Part shown: positions 1-6,994 of the stretch, in pieces
Layout of the letters: every line of letters begins with the position of its first letter
Numbering within the stretch: position 1 is the stretch's first letter
Assembly: GCF_032229525.1 (NCBI RefSeq)
Contig: NZ_JAVTWB010000005.1
Location: 1 to 21,000 of the forward strand
Direction of reading: 5' to 3'
Source of the DNA: Accumulibacter sp032229525
GTDB lineage: Bacteria; Pseudomonadota; Gammaproteobacteria; Burkholderiales; Rhodocyclaceae
Length of the DNA stretch: 21,000 bases
Position numbers and translations under genes: made by a program
Notes under the pieces: generated by a model
Told to the model about the DNA's origin: nothing
The model's input: the letters and a program-made list of their open reading frames with translations, nothing else
The model's database searches: none

Positions 1-349
1 CAAGCCGGAATGCGCACTGCAAGTGAGAGGGGGACGGTCATGACTTTCATGATCTCGGGTATCTCGACATGTCACGACCGTTAGGCCCGCAGATTTCAGG
101 GTTGGTGTCGTTTCGTGGGGCCTGGCCGCTGCTCCCAAGCCAGACCCTTCAGGCATCCCCGTCCCTGATCCACGCTGCCGGCGCGGCGCAGCCCGCCCCG
201 CCGCCAGCCTTGCCTGACGGGCTTTCGCACTGCCGTCGTAAGCCCTGCTTGTGCTAGGCTCTTTCCGGCGATGGCAGGGCGCAGGGCGGCAATTTTTCTG
301 CTACGGTACGCCACCCGGGCTTCAACCACCGGCGATTGAGGAGCGATTC
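1..349. other. Intergenic leader region, no convincing gene
   Basis: No open frame here has a ribosome binding site or recognisable protein content; the small frames on both strands read as low-complexity GC-rich translation. The stretch probably holds the promoter and leader of the DUF2092 gene that starts at 350. The part before about 240 shows nothing I can name. Confidence 0.5.
252..260 (+). promoter_or_regulatory. Possible extended -10 promoter of the DUF2092 gene
   Basis: The sequence TGCTAGGCT has the TGN extension followed by a -10-like hexamer (TAGGCT, 255-260). No good -35 is visible. The start point would be near 267, giving a leader of about 80 nt to the ATG at 350. The same TGC extension appears before the -10 elements proposed for typA and the CBS-DUF294 gene in this window. 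Weak, pattern-based call. Confidence 0.3.
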
Positions 350-1618
350 ATGAAACAAGACAGTTTTCCGACATTGGTGATTGCGGTAGCGCTGTTGGCG
401 ATCCCTGCTTACAGCGGGGCGCAGCAGGCCGCTGCCGCGGCTGGCAAGGCTGCCGCCGTGACTCCCAAGGCGGCCACGGCCGCACCTGTCACCCCTGAGG
501 CTGCCAAGGCCGCCTCAGGGGCCGCCAGCGCTGCCCCCAGCTCCAGCTCCAGTGCCTCTGGCCAGGCCGCCACCCTTAGCCCCGAGGCGGCCACCTCTGC
601 AACGGCCGCCCGAGAAGCTGGCCAAGCTGCTGCGGTCGCTACCGATGCCGCCAAGCCGGTCGGGGCCGCCCCCGCTACGCCAAGCGTAGCCCCGACCCTT
701 GCCCCCGAGGCAGCGGCGGCGCTGAAACGCACCAGCGATTTCCTGCAAACGCTGAAAGCCTTCAACGTGCGCATAGACTCCCGCACCGACGAGGTCCTCG
801 CGTCGGGCCAGAAGGTTCAGTTCGGTTCCCTCGTCGATGTTTCCGTCGTCAAGCCTGATCGCTTGCGTGTGGACGTCGTCGACGACGATCAGCAGCGCCA
901 GTTTTACTACGATGGCCAGTCGCTGGCACTTTACGGCAAGGCGGCAAACTACTACGCGTCGGTGGCGGCGCCCGACACCATCATCAAAGTGCTGGCCTTC
1001 GCCGAAACGAAATACGGGATGGCGTTGCCGGTGGCCGACCTGCTGGCGCCGGAGTCTCTGGCTGAGAACGTCAAATCGGGAACCTATCTCGGCAAGGGCC
1101 GTGTCCGCGGCCAGTTGTGTGACCACTATGCCTTTCGCCAGGACGACGTCGATTGGCAAATCTGGATCCAGGAGGGCAAGACCCCCTTGCCGAGACGGAT
1201 CGTCATCACCACCAAGAATGAGCAGGGTGCACCACAGCACCAGTCGGTGCTGAGCTGGAACCTGTCGCCGAAGGTGCCTGACAGCGCGTTCCATTACTTT
1301 CCGCCAAAGAGCGCCCGCAGGATCGTCTTTCGCGAGGTGGAAGGCGCGCCCGACAGCAGCGCCACCTTCACCAGCATCAACCGCCAGGCCAACGGCAACG
1401 CGAATCGAAGCTCCAGGCCGGGGGCGCCCGGCGTGGCCATCGCTGCCGCGGCGGCGGTGACGGCAGCAGAGGTGGGCTCCATGGGGAGGACGCTTCCGGC
1501 GAATTGCGTACCCTACGTGCACCGTGGCCTGACCTACCAGCAATGCGGCGGGGCCTACTATCAACCGCAGTTTTCGGGCGGTTCGCTGGTTTACATGGTC
1601 GTGGACCGGCCTGGGTGA
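350..1618 (+). CDS. Secreted DUF2092 family protein with Ala-rich spacer
   Basis: The protein is 422 aa. I chose the ATG at 350 because GAGGAG lies 8 nt upstream and a clear signal peptide follows (residues 1-24, hydrophobic core LVIAVALLAI, cleavage near SGA|Q); the open frame itself extends upstream to 251. Residues about 25-120 are Ala/Pro/Ser-rich low complexity. From about 124 to 330 the sequence fits DUF2092: a D-E-V-L-A-S-G-Q-K segment, RPDRL-like KPDRLRV, FYYDG, a vDWQIWIQ block, LPRRIVIT and a FHYFPP end. The tail (330-422) holds another Ala run and ends in a Gly/Tyr-rich GGSLVYMVV block. Predicted periplasmic or exported; biochemical role unknown. I recall DUF2092 being grouped with LolA/LolB-like folds, which would fit the convergent permease pair, but that link is inference. 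Confidence 0.85.
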   Translation: MKQDSFPTLVIAVALLAIPAYSGAQQAAAAAGKAAAVTPKAATAAPVTPEAAKAASGAASAAPSSSSSASGQAATLSPEAATSATAAREAGQAAAVATDAAKPVGAAPATPSVAPTLAPEAAAALKRTSDFLQTLKAFNVRIDSRTDEVLASGQKVQFGSLVDVSVVKPDRLRVDVVDDDQQRQFYYDGQSLALYGKAANYYASVAAPDTIIKVLAFAETKYGMALPVADLLAPESLAENVKSGTYLGKGRVRGQLCDHYAFRQDDVDWQIWIQEGKTPLPRRIVITTKNEQGAPQHQSVLSWNLSPKVPDSAFHYFPPKSARRIVFREVEGAPDSSATFTSINRQANGNANRSSRPGAPGVAIAAAAAVTAAEVGSMGRTLPANCVPYVHRGLTYQQCGGAYYQPQFSGGSLVYMVVDRPG

Positions 1619-1653
1619 TCGCCTTTGCCGAGTCGCGGCGGTCCTGAGAGGAT

Positions 1654-1696
1654 CGGGTCTTGTGACCCGGAGGGCCGCCTCCTGACGAGGCGGCTC
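1654..1696. terminator. Two tandem hairpins between convergent genes
   Basis: CGGGTC-TTGT-GACCCG (1654-1669) is a perfect 6-bp stem. GCCGCCTC-CTGAC-GAGGCGGC (1674-1694) is a perfect 8-bp stem, extendable outward by two pairs including one G-U. They lie between the stop of the DUF2092 gene and the end of the convergent permease gene. No T-tract follows on either strand, so termination is suggested by position and structure only. Confidence 0.4.
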
Positions 1697-1760
1697 GCCA
1701 GTTTGCCGCGGCAAGTGCAGCGGGACGGGTGTGGCTTACCGGCGCAGGTTCCGGAACGTT

Positions 1761-2993
1761 TCAGGTACCCTGACGTAAAGCATCGACGATCAGCACCCGC
1801 GACGCCCGCCGCGCCGGAATGATCGCCGCCAGGCAGGTGGCGACGAAGCCGACGGCGCCGGCGGTGAGTACGTCGACGGCAGTCAGTCGAATGAGAGCCG
1901 TGTAGCCGATGTTGGCATTCGGTGGTGGCGGCATCGGGATGCCGATCGCCGAAATCAGCCAGGCCGACACGCTGCCCAGGACGATGCCAAGGACGGCGCC
2001 AGAGACGCCAATCAACACACTCTCGGCAATGATCAACTGAAATACCCGCCCGGGGCGGTCGCCGAGCGCCAGCATGGTGCCGAACTCTCGGGTTCGTTCA
2101 AAGATCGTCATGTTGACACTGTTCACCACGCTCAGCAGGACCATCAGCAGGATGATCAGGCGCAGCACGCCGAACTGACGGCCGTAGAGATCTACGGTCT
2201 TGTCGTAGAAGTCGGATAGCTCGCGCCAGGATGCCAGTTCGTAGCCTCCCGGGCCGAGTTTGCGACTCAGTGAGGCCTGCACACGCTCGGTGTCTGCCGT
2301 CTCGTTGAGCAACACCACCATCACATGGGCTGCCTGGGTATCCATCAGATTCCGTGCTGCCGCCAGCGGTATGCGAACGGCGCGGGCATCGAATTCCTTG
2401 GAAAAGCTCTGGAACACGCCGATCACTTCGAAGTCGAGCGTATTGACCGCTCCCTCGGCCAGGCTGATGATCAGGTTGGCGCGGTCGCCGGCCTTGAGGC
2501 CGAGCGTTCTGGCAACACCCTGCCCGAGGACGATGCCGTCGTGGTCAGCGTCCGCCAGTGGGCGGCCCTCGATGAATTCCAGGTGGCTGCCGAGAATCGC
2601 TTCGCCAGAGGGTTCGACGCCTTCACCAATGATTCCGAGGTCACGCTTGCCATTGTTGATCATGCCGGCAAAACCCAGCCGTGCGAGTACCAGCTGGGTC
2701 CCCGGCTGGGTGAGGATCTCCTGTTTCAGTTGGTCTGGCTGTTCGATCAGATAGTGTTCGGGCGCGCGCGTTCGACCTTCGCGATAGCCCTGACGCGCAA
2801 TCTGCAGGTGACCGGTCTGGGAGTGAATCAGTGCTTCACTCAACTGCACGAAGATGTCCTGCACGAAGCCGCCTGCGAGAATCAGGCCGGCGACTCCCAT
2901 GGTGATCGCTGCCAGCGTCGCTGCTGAACGCAGGCGCTGCCGAAGGATATTGCGCAGGGCAAACGACCATTCGCTGGGGAGTCGTGCGTTCAT
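1761..2993 (-). CDS. ABC transporter permease, FtsX/MacB type (second of pair)
   Basis: The protein is 410 aa and starts at MNARLPSEW; the open frame continues upstream but this ATG overlaps the stop of the preceding gene as ATGA, which indicates translational coupling. Layout matches the MacB/LolE class: one N-terminal membrane helix (about residues 22-46), a large periplasmic MacB_PCD-like domain with GEGVEPSG and the IVLGQGVARTLGL block, then three C-terminal helices (about 268-295, 320-350, 375-395) and a terminal ARRASRVLIVDALR. It shares the motif SAIGIPMPPPP with its upstream neighbour, so the two are paralogues acting as a heterodimer. Likely moves a lipid-linked or lipoprotein substrate from the inner membrane. 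No ATPase or adaptor gene is adjacent, so the partner must be encoded elsewhere. Confidence 0.85.
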   Translation of the reverse strand: MNARLPSEWSFALRNILRQRLRSAATLAAITMGVAGLILAGGFVQDIFVQLSEALIHSQTGHLQIARQGYREGRTRAPEHYLIEQPDQLKQEILTQPGTQLVLARLGFAGMINNGKRDLGIIGEGVEPSGEAILGSHLEFIEGRPLADADHDGIVLGQGVARTLGLKAGDRANLIISLAEGAVNTLDFEVIGVFQSFSKEFDARAVRIPLAAARNLMDTQAAHVMVVLLNETADTERVQASLSRKLGPGGYELASWRELSDFYDKTVDLYGRQFGVLRLIILLMVLLSVVNSVNMTIFERTREFGTMLALGDRPGRVFQLIIAESVLIGVSGAVLGIVLGSVSAWLISAIGIPMPPPPNANIGYTALIRLTAVDVLTAGAVGFVATCLAAIIPARRASRVLIVDALRQGT

Positions 2994-4225
2994 TGATTGT
3001 GCCGCAGAGCGTCGACGATATTCATGCGGCTCGCTTTCCACGCCGGCATGATGCTGGCGATCAGGGTCGCCATCAGTGCGAGAACGAAAGCTTCCGCAGC
3101 CAGCGACGGATTGACCAGGATCTGCCCGATGAAGCCGTGCGCCATCCCGGGGGGGGGTGGCATCGGGATGCCGATGGCAGAAATCGACAGCGCCAGGGCA
3201 TACCCCAGGGTCACTCCCAGCAGTCCCCCAAGCAGGCCGACCAACAGGCCCTCGATGATGAACATGCCCATCACCTGGCGACTGCGCAGGCCGATCGCCA
3301 GGCTGGTGCCGATCTCGGTGGTGCGTTCGAGAACACACATTGTTTGCGTGTTCGATATGGTCAGGATGATGAGCAGGCCGATGATGTACTTGACGACACT
3401 GACCTGCTTCGAAAACAGCGCTACGGTCTTGTTGTAGAAGTCCGCCAGGGTGGTCCACGGCACGACTTCCAGCTCCCTGGTATCGAGGGTGCCCCTGAGG
3501 TACGTGGCGGCGGCAGCGGTCAGCGCGGTCCTGTCGAGCAGGACCACCCACGAAGTCGCGCCATCGACCTTCATCAGCTTTCTGGCGATGGACAACGGCA
3601 AGCGCAATGCGCGGTCGTCGTACTCCTTGGAAGTCGTGGCAAATGTCCCCGCGACCTTCACCTCCACCGCGCTGACACCACCGTTGGCAGCGGTCGCCAG
3701 CAATACCACCGTGTCTCCGGGTTGTGCGCCCATGCTCTTCGCCAGGCCTTCGCCGAGGACGGTGGCGGATTCCTTGGCGGAGGTCAGGTCGCGACCGCTG
3801 ACGATGTTGATGCTGCTGCTGAGGAGCCGTTCTCGTTCGGGATCGACGCCGTCGCCGATAAAGGCGACCGTCGTTTCGCCACGACTGATCAGGCCGCTGA
3901 AGGCGAGGCGTGGCGCCAGGCTGGCAAAGCCGGGCGTTTTCTCGACCTTCCGTTGTTCGGGTGATTCTCCGGGCAGGAGAAAAGCATAGGGATCGGCGAT
4001 GCCCTTCTCGAAATAGCCGGGACGAACGATCTGGATGTGGCCCAGCTGCGAATGGATCGTGGTTTCCCGCATGTCCTGAAAAATGAACTCGATGAAGCCG
4101 CCGGCCAGCAGAAAGGCCATGATGCCGAAGGCAACGGTGAACACCGCGACCAGTGTCCGTCGCGGGTTGCGCTGAAGATTGCGGATGGCGAGGCGACCAT
4201 CGCGCAGCAGGTTACCTATTGGCAC
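2990..4225 (-). CDS. ABC transporter permease, FtsX/MacB type (first of pair)
   Basis: With the GTG start at 4225 (VPIGNLLRDGRLAIRNL) the protein is 411 aa, almost the length of its paralogue; the open frame runs to 4363 but the added 46 residues look non-coding. No strong ribosome binding site is visible, so the start is tentative. One N-terminal helix (about 24-46, VAVFTVAFGIMAFLLAGGFIEF), a periplasmic domain containing IGDGVDPERE and ATVLGEGLAKSMG, and three C-terminal helices around TISNTQTMCVLERTTEIG and SAIGIPMPPPP. It is the leading gene of a two-gene operon and its stop overlaps the next start by 4 bp. A run of nine C residues encodes part of the PPPP motif. Role as for its partner: half of a LolCE/MacB-like permease, substrate unknown. 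Confidence 0.83.
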   Translation of the reverse strand: MPIGNLLRDGRLAIRNLQRNPRRTLVAVFTVAFGIMAFLLAGGFIEFIFQDMRETTIHSQLGHIQIVRPGYFEKGIADPYAFLLPGESPEQRKVEKTPGFASLAPRLAFSGLISRGETTVAFIGDGVDPERERLLSSSINIVSGRDLTSAKESATVLGEGLAKSMGAQPGDTVVLLATAANGGVSAVEVKVAGTFATTSKEYDDRALRLPLSIARKLMKVDGATSWVVLLDRTALTAAAATYLRGTLDTRELEVVPWTTLADFYNKTVALFSKQVSVVKYIIGLLIILTISNTQTMCVLERTTEIGTSLAIGLRSRQVMGMFIIEGLLVGLLGGLLGVTLGYALALSISAIGIPMPPPPGMAHGFIGQILVNPSLAAEAFVLALMATLIASIMPAWKASRMNIVDALRHNQ

Positions 4226-4289
4226 CGGGAGTTCTTTGCCTGTAATGTTGGAGCAGGAGCTTGGTCGGCTCGCCGCTTGCTTGTCTGGA

Positions 4290-4295
4290 ATTATC
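4290..4295 (-). promoter_or_regulatory. Possible -10 element for the permease operon
   Basis: On the minus strand GATAAT (4295 to 4290) matches TATAAT at five of six positions and would give a leader of about 58 nt to the GTG at 4225. No convincing -35 lies 16-18 nt further upstream. Confidence 0.3.
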
Positions 4296-4421
4296 GGAAG
4301 CACCAGCCCTGCTTGGCGGCGAGTCTCCGGAAATTGTGGCGTTGAGGCTGCGTGCCATGCCATGCTGGGCCGCTTGGACTGCCGGGGGCGGTTCGGGACT
4401 GATACTAATTGCAGAGGGGTG

Positions 4422-5285
4422 ATGGTGCAAGCTTTCGACTACGACCAGGCGTTCTCGCGAAACGTTGGCTGGGTGACCGAGGAAGAACAGCGGCGCCTGC
4501 GCACCGCGCGGGTGGCGATCGCCGGGCTGGGCGGCGTTGGGGGTTTTCACCTGCTGACCCTGGCGCGCCTCGGCATCGGCCGCTTCAACATCTCCGATCT
4601 CGACGTTTTTGAGGCGGCCAACTTCAATCGGCAGGCGGGCGCCTCGCAGGCCACGGTGGGTCGCACCAAGGTCGAGGTGCTGGCTGAAATGGCACGCGAC
4701 ATCAACCCGGAGTGCGATCTGGCCCTCTATCCGGACGGCGTCAATGAGAACAATCTCGAGGCATTTTTCGCAGGCGTCGACCTCTACGTCGATGGTCTCG
4801 ATTTTTTTGCTTTCGCCGCCCGCGAACGCGTTTTTGCCCATTGCGCCGAGCGCGGCATTCCGGCGATTACCGTCGCGCCGCTCGGCATGAGTGCCGCGTT
4901 GCTCAACTTCCTGCCCGGTAGCATGAGCTTTGAAGACTACTTTCAGGTCGCTGGTCGGCCGGACCTCGAGAAGGCCATCCGCTTTCTCGTGGGCCTTGCC
5001 CCCGCGCTGCTTCATCGCACTTATCTGGCGGACCGGACGCGCGTCGACCTCAAGGCGCGCAAAGGGCCGTCTACACCGATGGCGTGCATGCTCTGCGCCG
5101 GTGTCGCCGGCAGCGAAGCGCTCAAGATCCTGCTTCAGCGCGGCAAGGTGCTGGCTGCCCCGCATGGCGTTCAGTTCGACGGCTATCGCAACAAGCTGGC
5201 GCGGACCTGGCGACCGGGCGGCAACCGCAATCCGCTCAACCGCCTGGCCATCGCCATCGCCCGCCAGCAACTGGGAATCAAGTGA
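4422..5285 (+). CDS. ThiF/E1-like adenylyltransferase family protein
   Basis: The protein is 287 aa from the ATG at 4422, preceded by AGAGGGG; upstream residues in the same frame lie in the intergenic region. Residues 30-40 (RVAIAGLGGVG) form the Rossmann GxGxxG nucleotide loop, 59-71 (DLDVFEAANFNRQ) give the acidic residue after strand 2 and the conserved N-x-x-R arginine finger of E1/MoeB/ThiF enzymes, and a CMLC pair lies near residue 225. Family members adenylate the C-terminus of a ubiquitin-like or peptide substrate. No such small substrate (ThiS, MoaD) and no other thiamin or molybdopterin gene is nearby. One base separates its stop from the next gene, a nitroreductase-like protein. 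Mycobacterial Rv1355c-type proteins join these two domains in one chain, so the pair probably forms the split version. Function unknown. Confidence 0.85.
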   Translation: MVQAFDYDQAFSRNVGWVTEEEQRRLRTARVAIAGLGGVGGFHLLTLARLGIGRFNISDLDVFEAANFNRQAGASQATVGRTKVEVLAEMARDINPECDLALYPDGVNENNLEAFFAGVDLYVDGLDFFAFAARERVFAHCAERGIPAITVAPLGMSAALLNFLPGSMSFEDYFQVAGRPDLEKAIRFLVGLAPALLHRTYLADRTRVDLKARKGPSTPMACMLCAGVAGSEALKILLQRGKVLAAPHGVQFDGYRNKLARTWRPGGNRNPLNRLAIAIARQQLGIK

Positions 5286-5325
5286 GATGGTCGCGCTGAG
5301 CCAGGAACAACAGCAGTTCATCCTG
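5271..5325 (+). repeat. Left copy of 55-bp exact repeat at contig end
   Basis: The 55 bases before the Ns are identical to 5426-5480. They contain the last 15 bases of the ThiF gene, one spacer base and the first 39 bases of the nitroreductase gene. The repeat is an assembly overlap, not biology; the truncated second gene start at 5287 in this copy should not be annotated. Confidence 0.95.
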
Positions 5326-5425
5326 NNNNNNNNNNNNNNNNNNNNNNNNNNNNNNNNNNNNNNNNNNNNNNNNNNNNNNNNNNNNNNNNNNNNNNNNNNN
5401 NNNNNNNNNNNNNNNNNNNNNNNNN
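5326..5425. other. Scaffold gap of exactly 100 N
   Basis: One hundred unresolved bases, a default gap size. Because the flanks are the same 55-mer, the true gap is probably absent and the contigs join directly. Confidence 0.97.
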
Positions 5426-5480
5426 CTGGGAATCAAGTGAGATGGTCGCGCTGAGCCAGGAACAACAGCAGTTCATCCTG
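5426..5480 (+). repeat. Right copy of 55-bp exact repeat at contig start
   Basis: Identical to 5271-5325. This copy continues into the intact nitroreductase gene that starts at 5442. Collapsing the two copies and the Ns removes 155 bases from the scaffold. Confidence 0.95.
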
Positions 5481-6500
5481 CAAAGCGCCATCCTGGCGCC
5501 GTCGGCGGATAACCACCATCGCCTGCGTTTTCAACTGAGCGACGATACTATCCGCATCCGCCATGTCGGGCAGCAGTTGCCTCCCGAGGGTGGCTACAAG
5601 CGAGTCCTTGCCCTGTTGTCACTCGGTGCTCTGGCTGAAAACCTGAAAATCGCCGCCACTCGCTTCGGCATGGCGACCGAAATGGGGTTAGTGCCCGACC
5701 CGGCGCGACCGGATCTGCTGCTCGAGGTCCGCGTCCGGCCCGATGGCGTGCCAGCCGATCCGCTGTGGCAGACCATCCCGCTGCGGCACACCAGCCGGCA
5801 ACTACGTTTTCGCGGGCCGGCGATGAGCGACACCCAACGCGCCGAACTCGCTGCCGCAGTGCGCGCCTATCCCGCCAGCAGCCTGCTCTGGCTGGACGAA
5901 GGTGAAAGGCGCCAGCGTGCGTTGAGTCTGATGCGCCGTGCCGAGACCGAGCGCTTCCGCAACCCGATCCTGCACCAGGAGCTGTTCTCGGCCATCCGCT
6001 TCGACGTCGGCTGGCACAGCAGTTGCGCGGAGGGGTTGCCGCCCGGCAGCCTCGGCGTGGAGCCGCCACTACGACCCTTCTTCGCCATGCTGCGCAATTG
6101 GCGGGTGGCGCGCCTGGCCAATTTGATCGGGGCGCACCAGATGCTCGGCATCCGCTCGTGCTACCTGCCTTGCCGCCTGGCGCCACATCTGGGATTGCTG
6201 GCGGTAAAGAACCCCGGCAGCGAGTCCCTGTTCGACGCCGGGCGATCGTTCCAGCGCTTGTGGTTGGTCGCGACCGCACAGGGTCGCGTCCTGCAGCCGA
6301 TGCCGGCTTCGGCGCTCTACGCCTGCCCCGGTGCGCCGGCAGAGGGCATCCCCGGTGCCTTGCAGCAGGGCCTGGCGGAAGGCTGGAAAGGACTACTGGG
6401 TGAGCTTGTCCCGCTAATGCTGTTCCGGATGGGCTCGGCCACCCGGTCGCCAGTGGTCAGCGGGCGGCGGCCGTTGGTGGACTATCTCGAGGGGGCTTGA
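5442..6500 (+). CDS. Nitroreductase-like protein paired with ThiF
   Basis: The protein is 352 aa. Residues 17-24 (AILAPSADN region) match the FMN-phosphate-binding start of nitroreductase-fold proteins, and 113-119 (PLRHTSR) matches the second conserved arginine block of the divergent Acg/Rv1355c-like branch. Residues about 195-255 form the helical section around GAHQMLGIRSCYLPCRL, and the end contains a strand-rich segment (LWLVATAQGR). No signal peptide or membrane helix. After removing the assembly overlap, the ATG follows the ThiF stop by one base (TGAGATG), so the two are translated together. Expected to be a flavin-dependent oxidoreductase or a flavin-binding partner of the ThiF protein; substrate unknown. 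The C-terminal boundary is secure, with TGA at 6498-6500. Confidence 0.75.
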   Translation: MVALSQEQQQFILQSAILAPSADNHHRLRFQLSDDTIRIRHVGQQLPPEGGYKRVLALLSLGALAENLKIAATRFGMATEMGLVPDPARPDLLLEVRVRPDGVPADPLWQTIPLRHTSRQLRFRGPAMSDTQRAELAAAVRAYPASSLLWLDEGERRQRALSLMRRAETERFRNPILHQELFSAIRFDVGWHSSCAEGLPPGSLGVEPPLRPFFAMLRNWRVARLANLIGAHQMLGIRSCYLPCRLAPHLGLLAVKNPGSESLFDAGRSFQRLWLVATAQGRVLQPMPASALYACPGAPAEGIPGALQQGLAEGWKGLLGELVPLMLFRMGSATRSPVVSGRRPLVDYLEGA

Positions 6501-6779
6501 GCTTCCCCTGGTCTGCGGCGCAGGCGTGGCGGCGGGCGGGATCAGGGCGATGGCCGCCCAACGCTTGCCGTGCCGGCGGGCCAGCAGACTGAATCCTTTT
6601 TTTCTTGGTGGCAGTCGTGTTCCGACGCCGGCGCCATCGCCAGCCTCAGTAATGGCATCAGCAGCACGCTGTGCCGGTCCTTCGCGGTTGCTGGCCCGTC
6701 TCCGTCTTAGTTGACTCCTTGCCGCCTGAGGTGGCCGGAGGGCGTCTACGCTGTTGGCTAGCATGGCGAACTCCAACCA

Positions 6780-6824
6780 CGCAAGTTGTTTTGCGCGACG
6801 CTGAGTGTCGACTTTTTTTACACT
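6780..6824. promoter_or_regulatory. Inverted repeats, candidate upstream activator site
   Basis: CGCAA-N6-TTGCG (6780-6795), CGAC-N7-GTCG (6796-6810) and AGTGT-N11-ACACT (6804-6824) sit 95-140 bp upstream of the sigma-54 promoter. That is the usual position for an enhancer-binding regulator. The spacing is the evidence; the repeats are short and no regulator is assigned from sequence. Confidence 0.3.
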
Positions 6825-6918
6825 TGCGCCTCGCGGACAGCAGCAAAACGCCGGTTTTTCGCTACGTGAAAAATAAATATGCTGCATTTTCAACGGGATA
6901 AAGTGCAATCACATGAGC

Positions 6919-6934
6919 TGGCATAACGATTGCT
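6919..6934 (+). promoter_or_regulatory. Sigma-54 (RpoN) -24/-12 promoter
   Basis: TGGCATAACGATTGCT matches the consensus TGGCAYR-N4-TTGCW at every fixed position, with GG and GC separated by the required 10 bases. Transcription would begin near 6945, leaving a leader of about 50 nt before the ATG at 6995. Known biology supports it: PEP-CTERM genes are commonly controlled by RpoN with the PrsK/PrsR two-component pair. Confidence 0.75.
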
Positions 6935-6994
6935 TTACTATTGCCGGGGACGCTGCATCAAGCGAGCTCACAAATTAACCAGGAGATACACAAC

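Larger units (their letters stand above)
6501..6994. other. Intergenic regulatory region before PEP-CTERM gene
   Basis: No gene is credible here; the short frames lack binding sites and family features. The second half becomes AT-richer (about 6835-6900) and holds inverted repeats followed by a sigma-54 promoter. A T7 run at 6597-6603 has no good stem before it, so I do not call a terminator for the nitroreductase gene. Confidence 0.55.

Noticed and set aside
515..1714. Long minus-strand frame (399 codons) opposite the DUF2092 gene
   Set aside because: It is a GC-rich shadow: no binding site, Arg/Gly-rich nonsense composition, and it covers a recognised gene and its intergenic end.
2984..3964. 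326-codon plus-strand frame opposite the first permease gene
   Set aside because: Shadow of a well-supported permease; no family signal and no start site.
5287..5454. Gene reading through the N run, or a separate truncated nitroreductase start at 5287
   Set aside because: The start at 5287 is a copy of 5442 created by the unmerged contig overlap.
6597..6603. T7 run after the nitroreductase gene as a terminator
   Set aside because: No stable stem directly precedes it.
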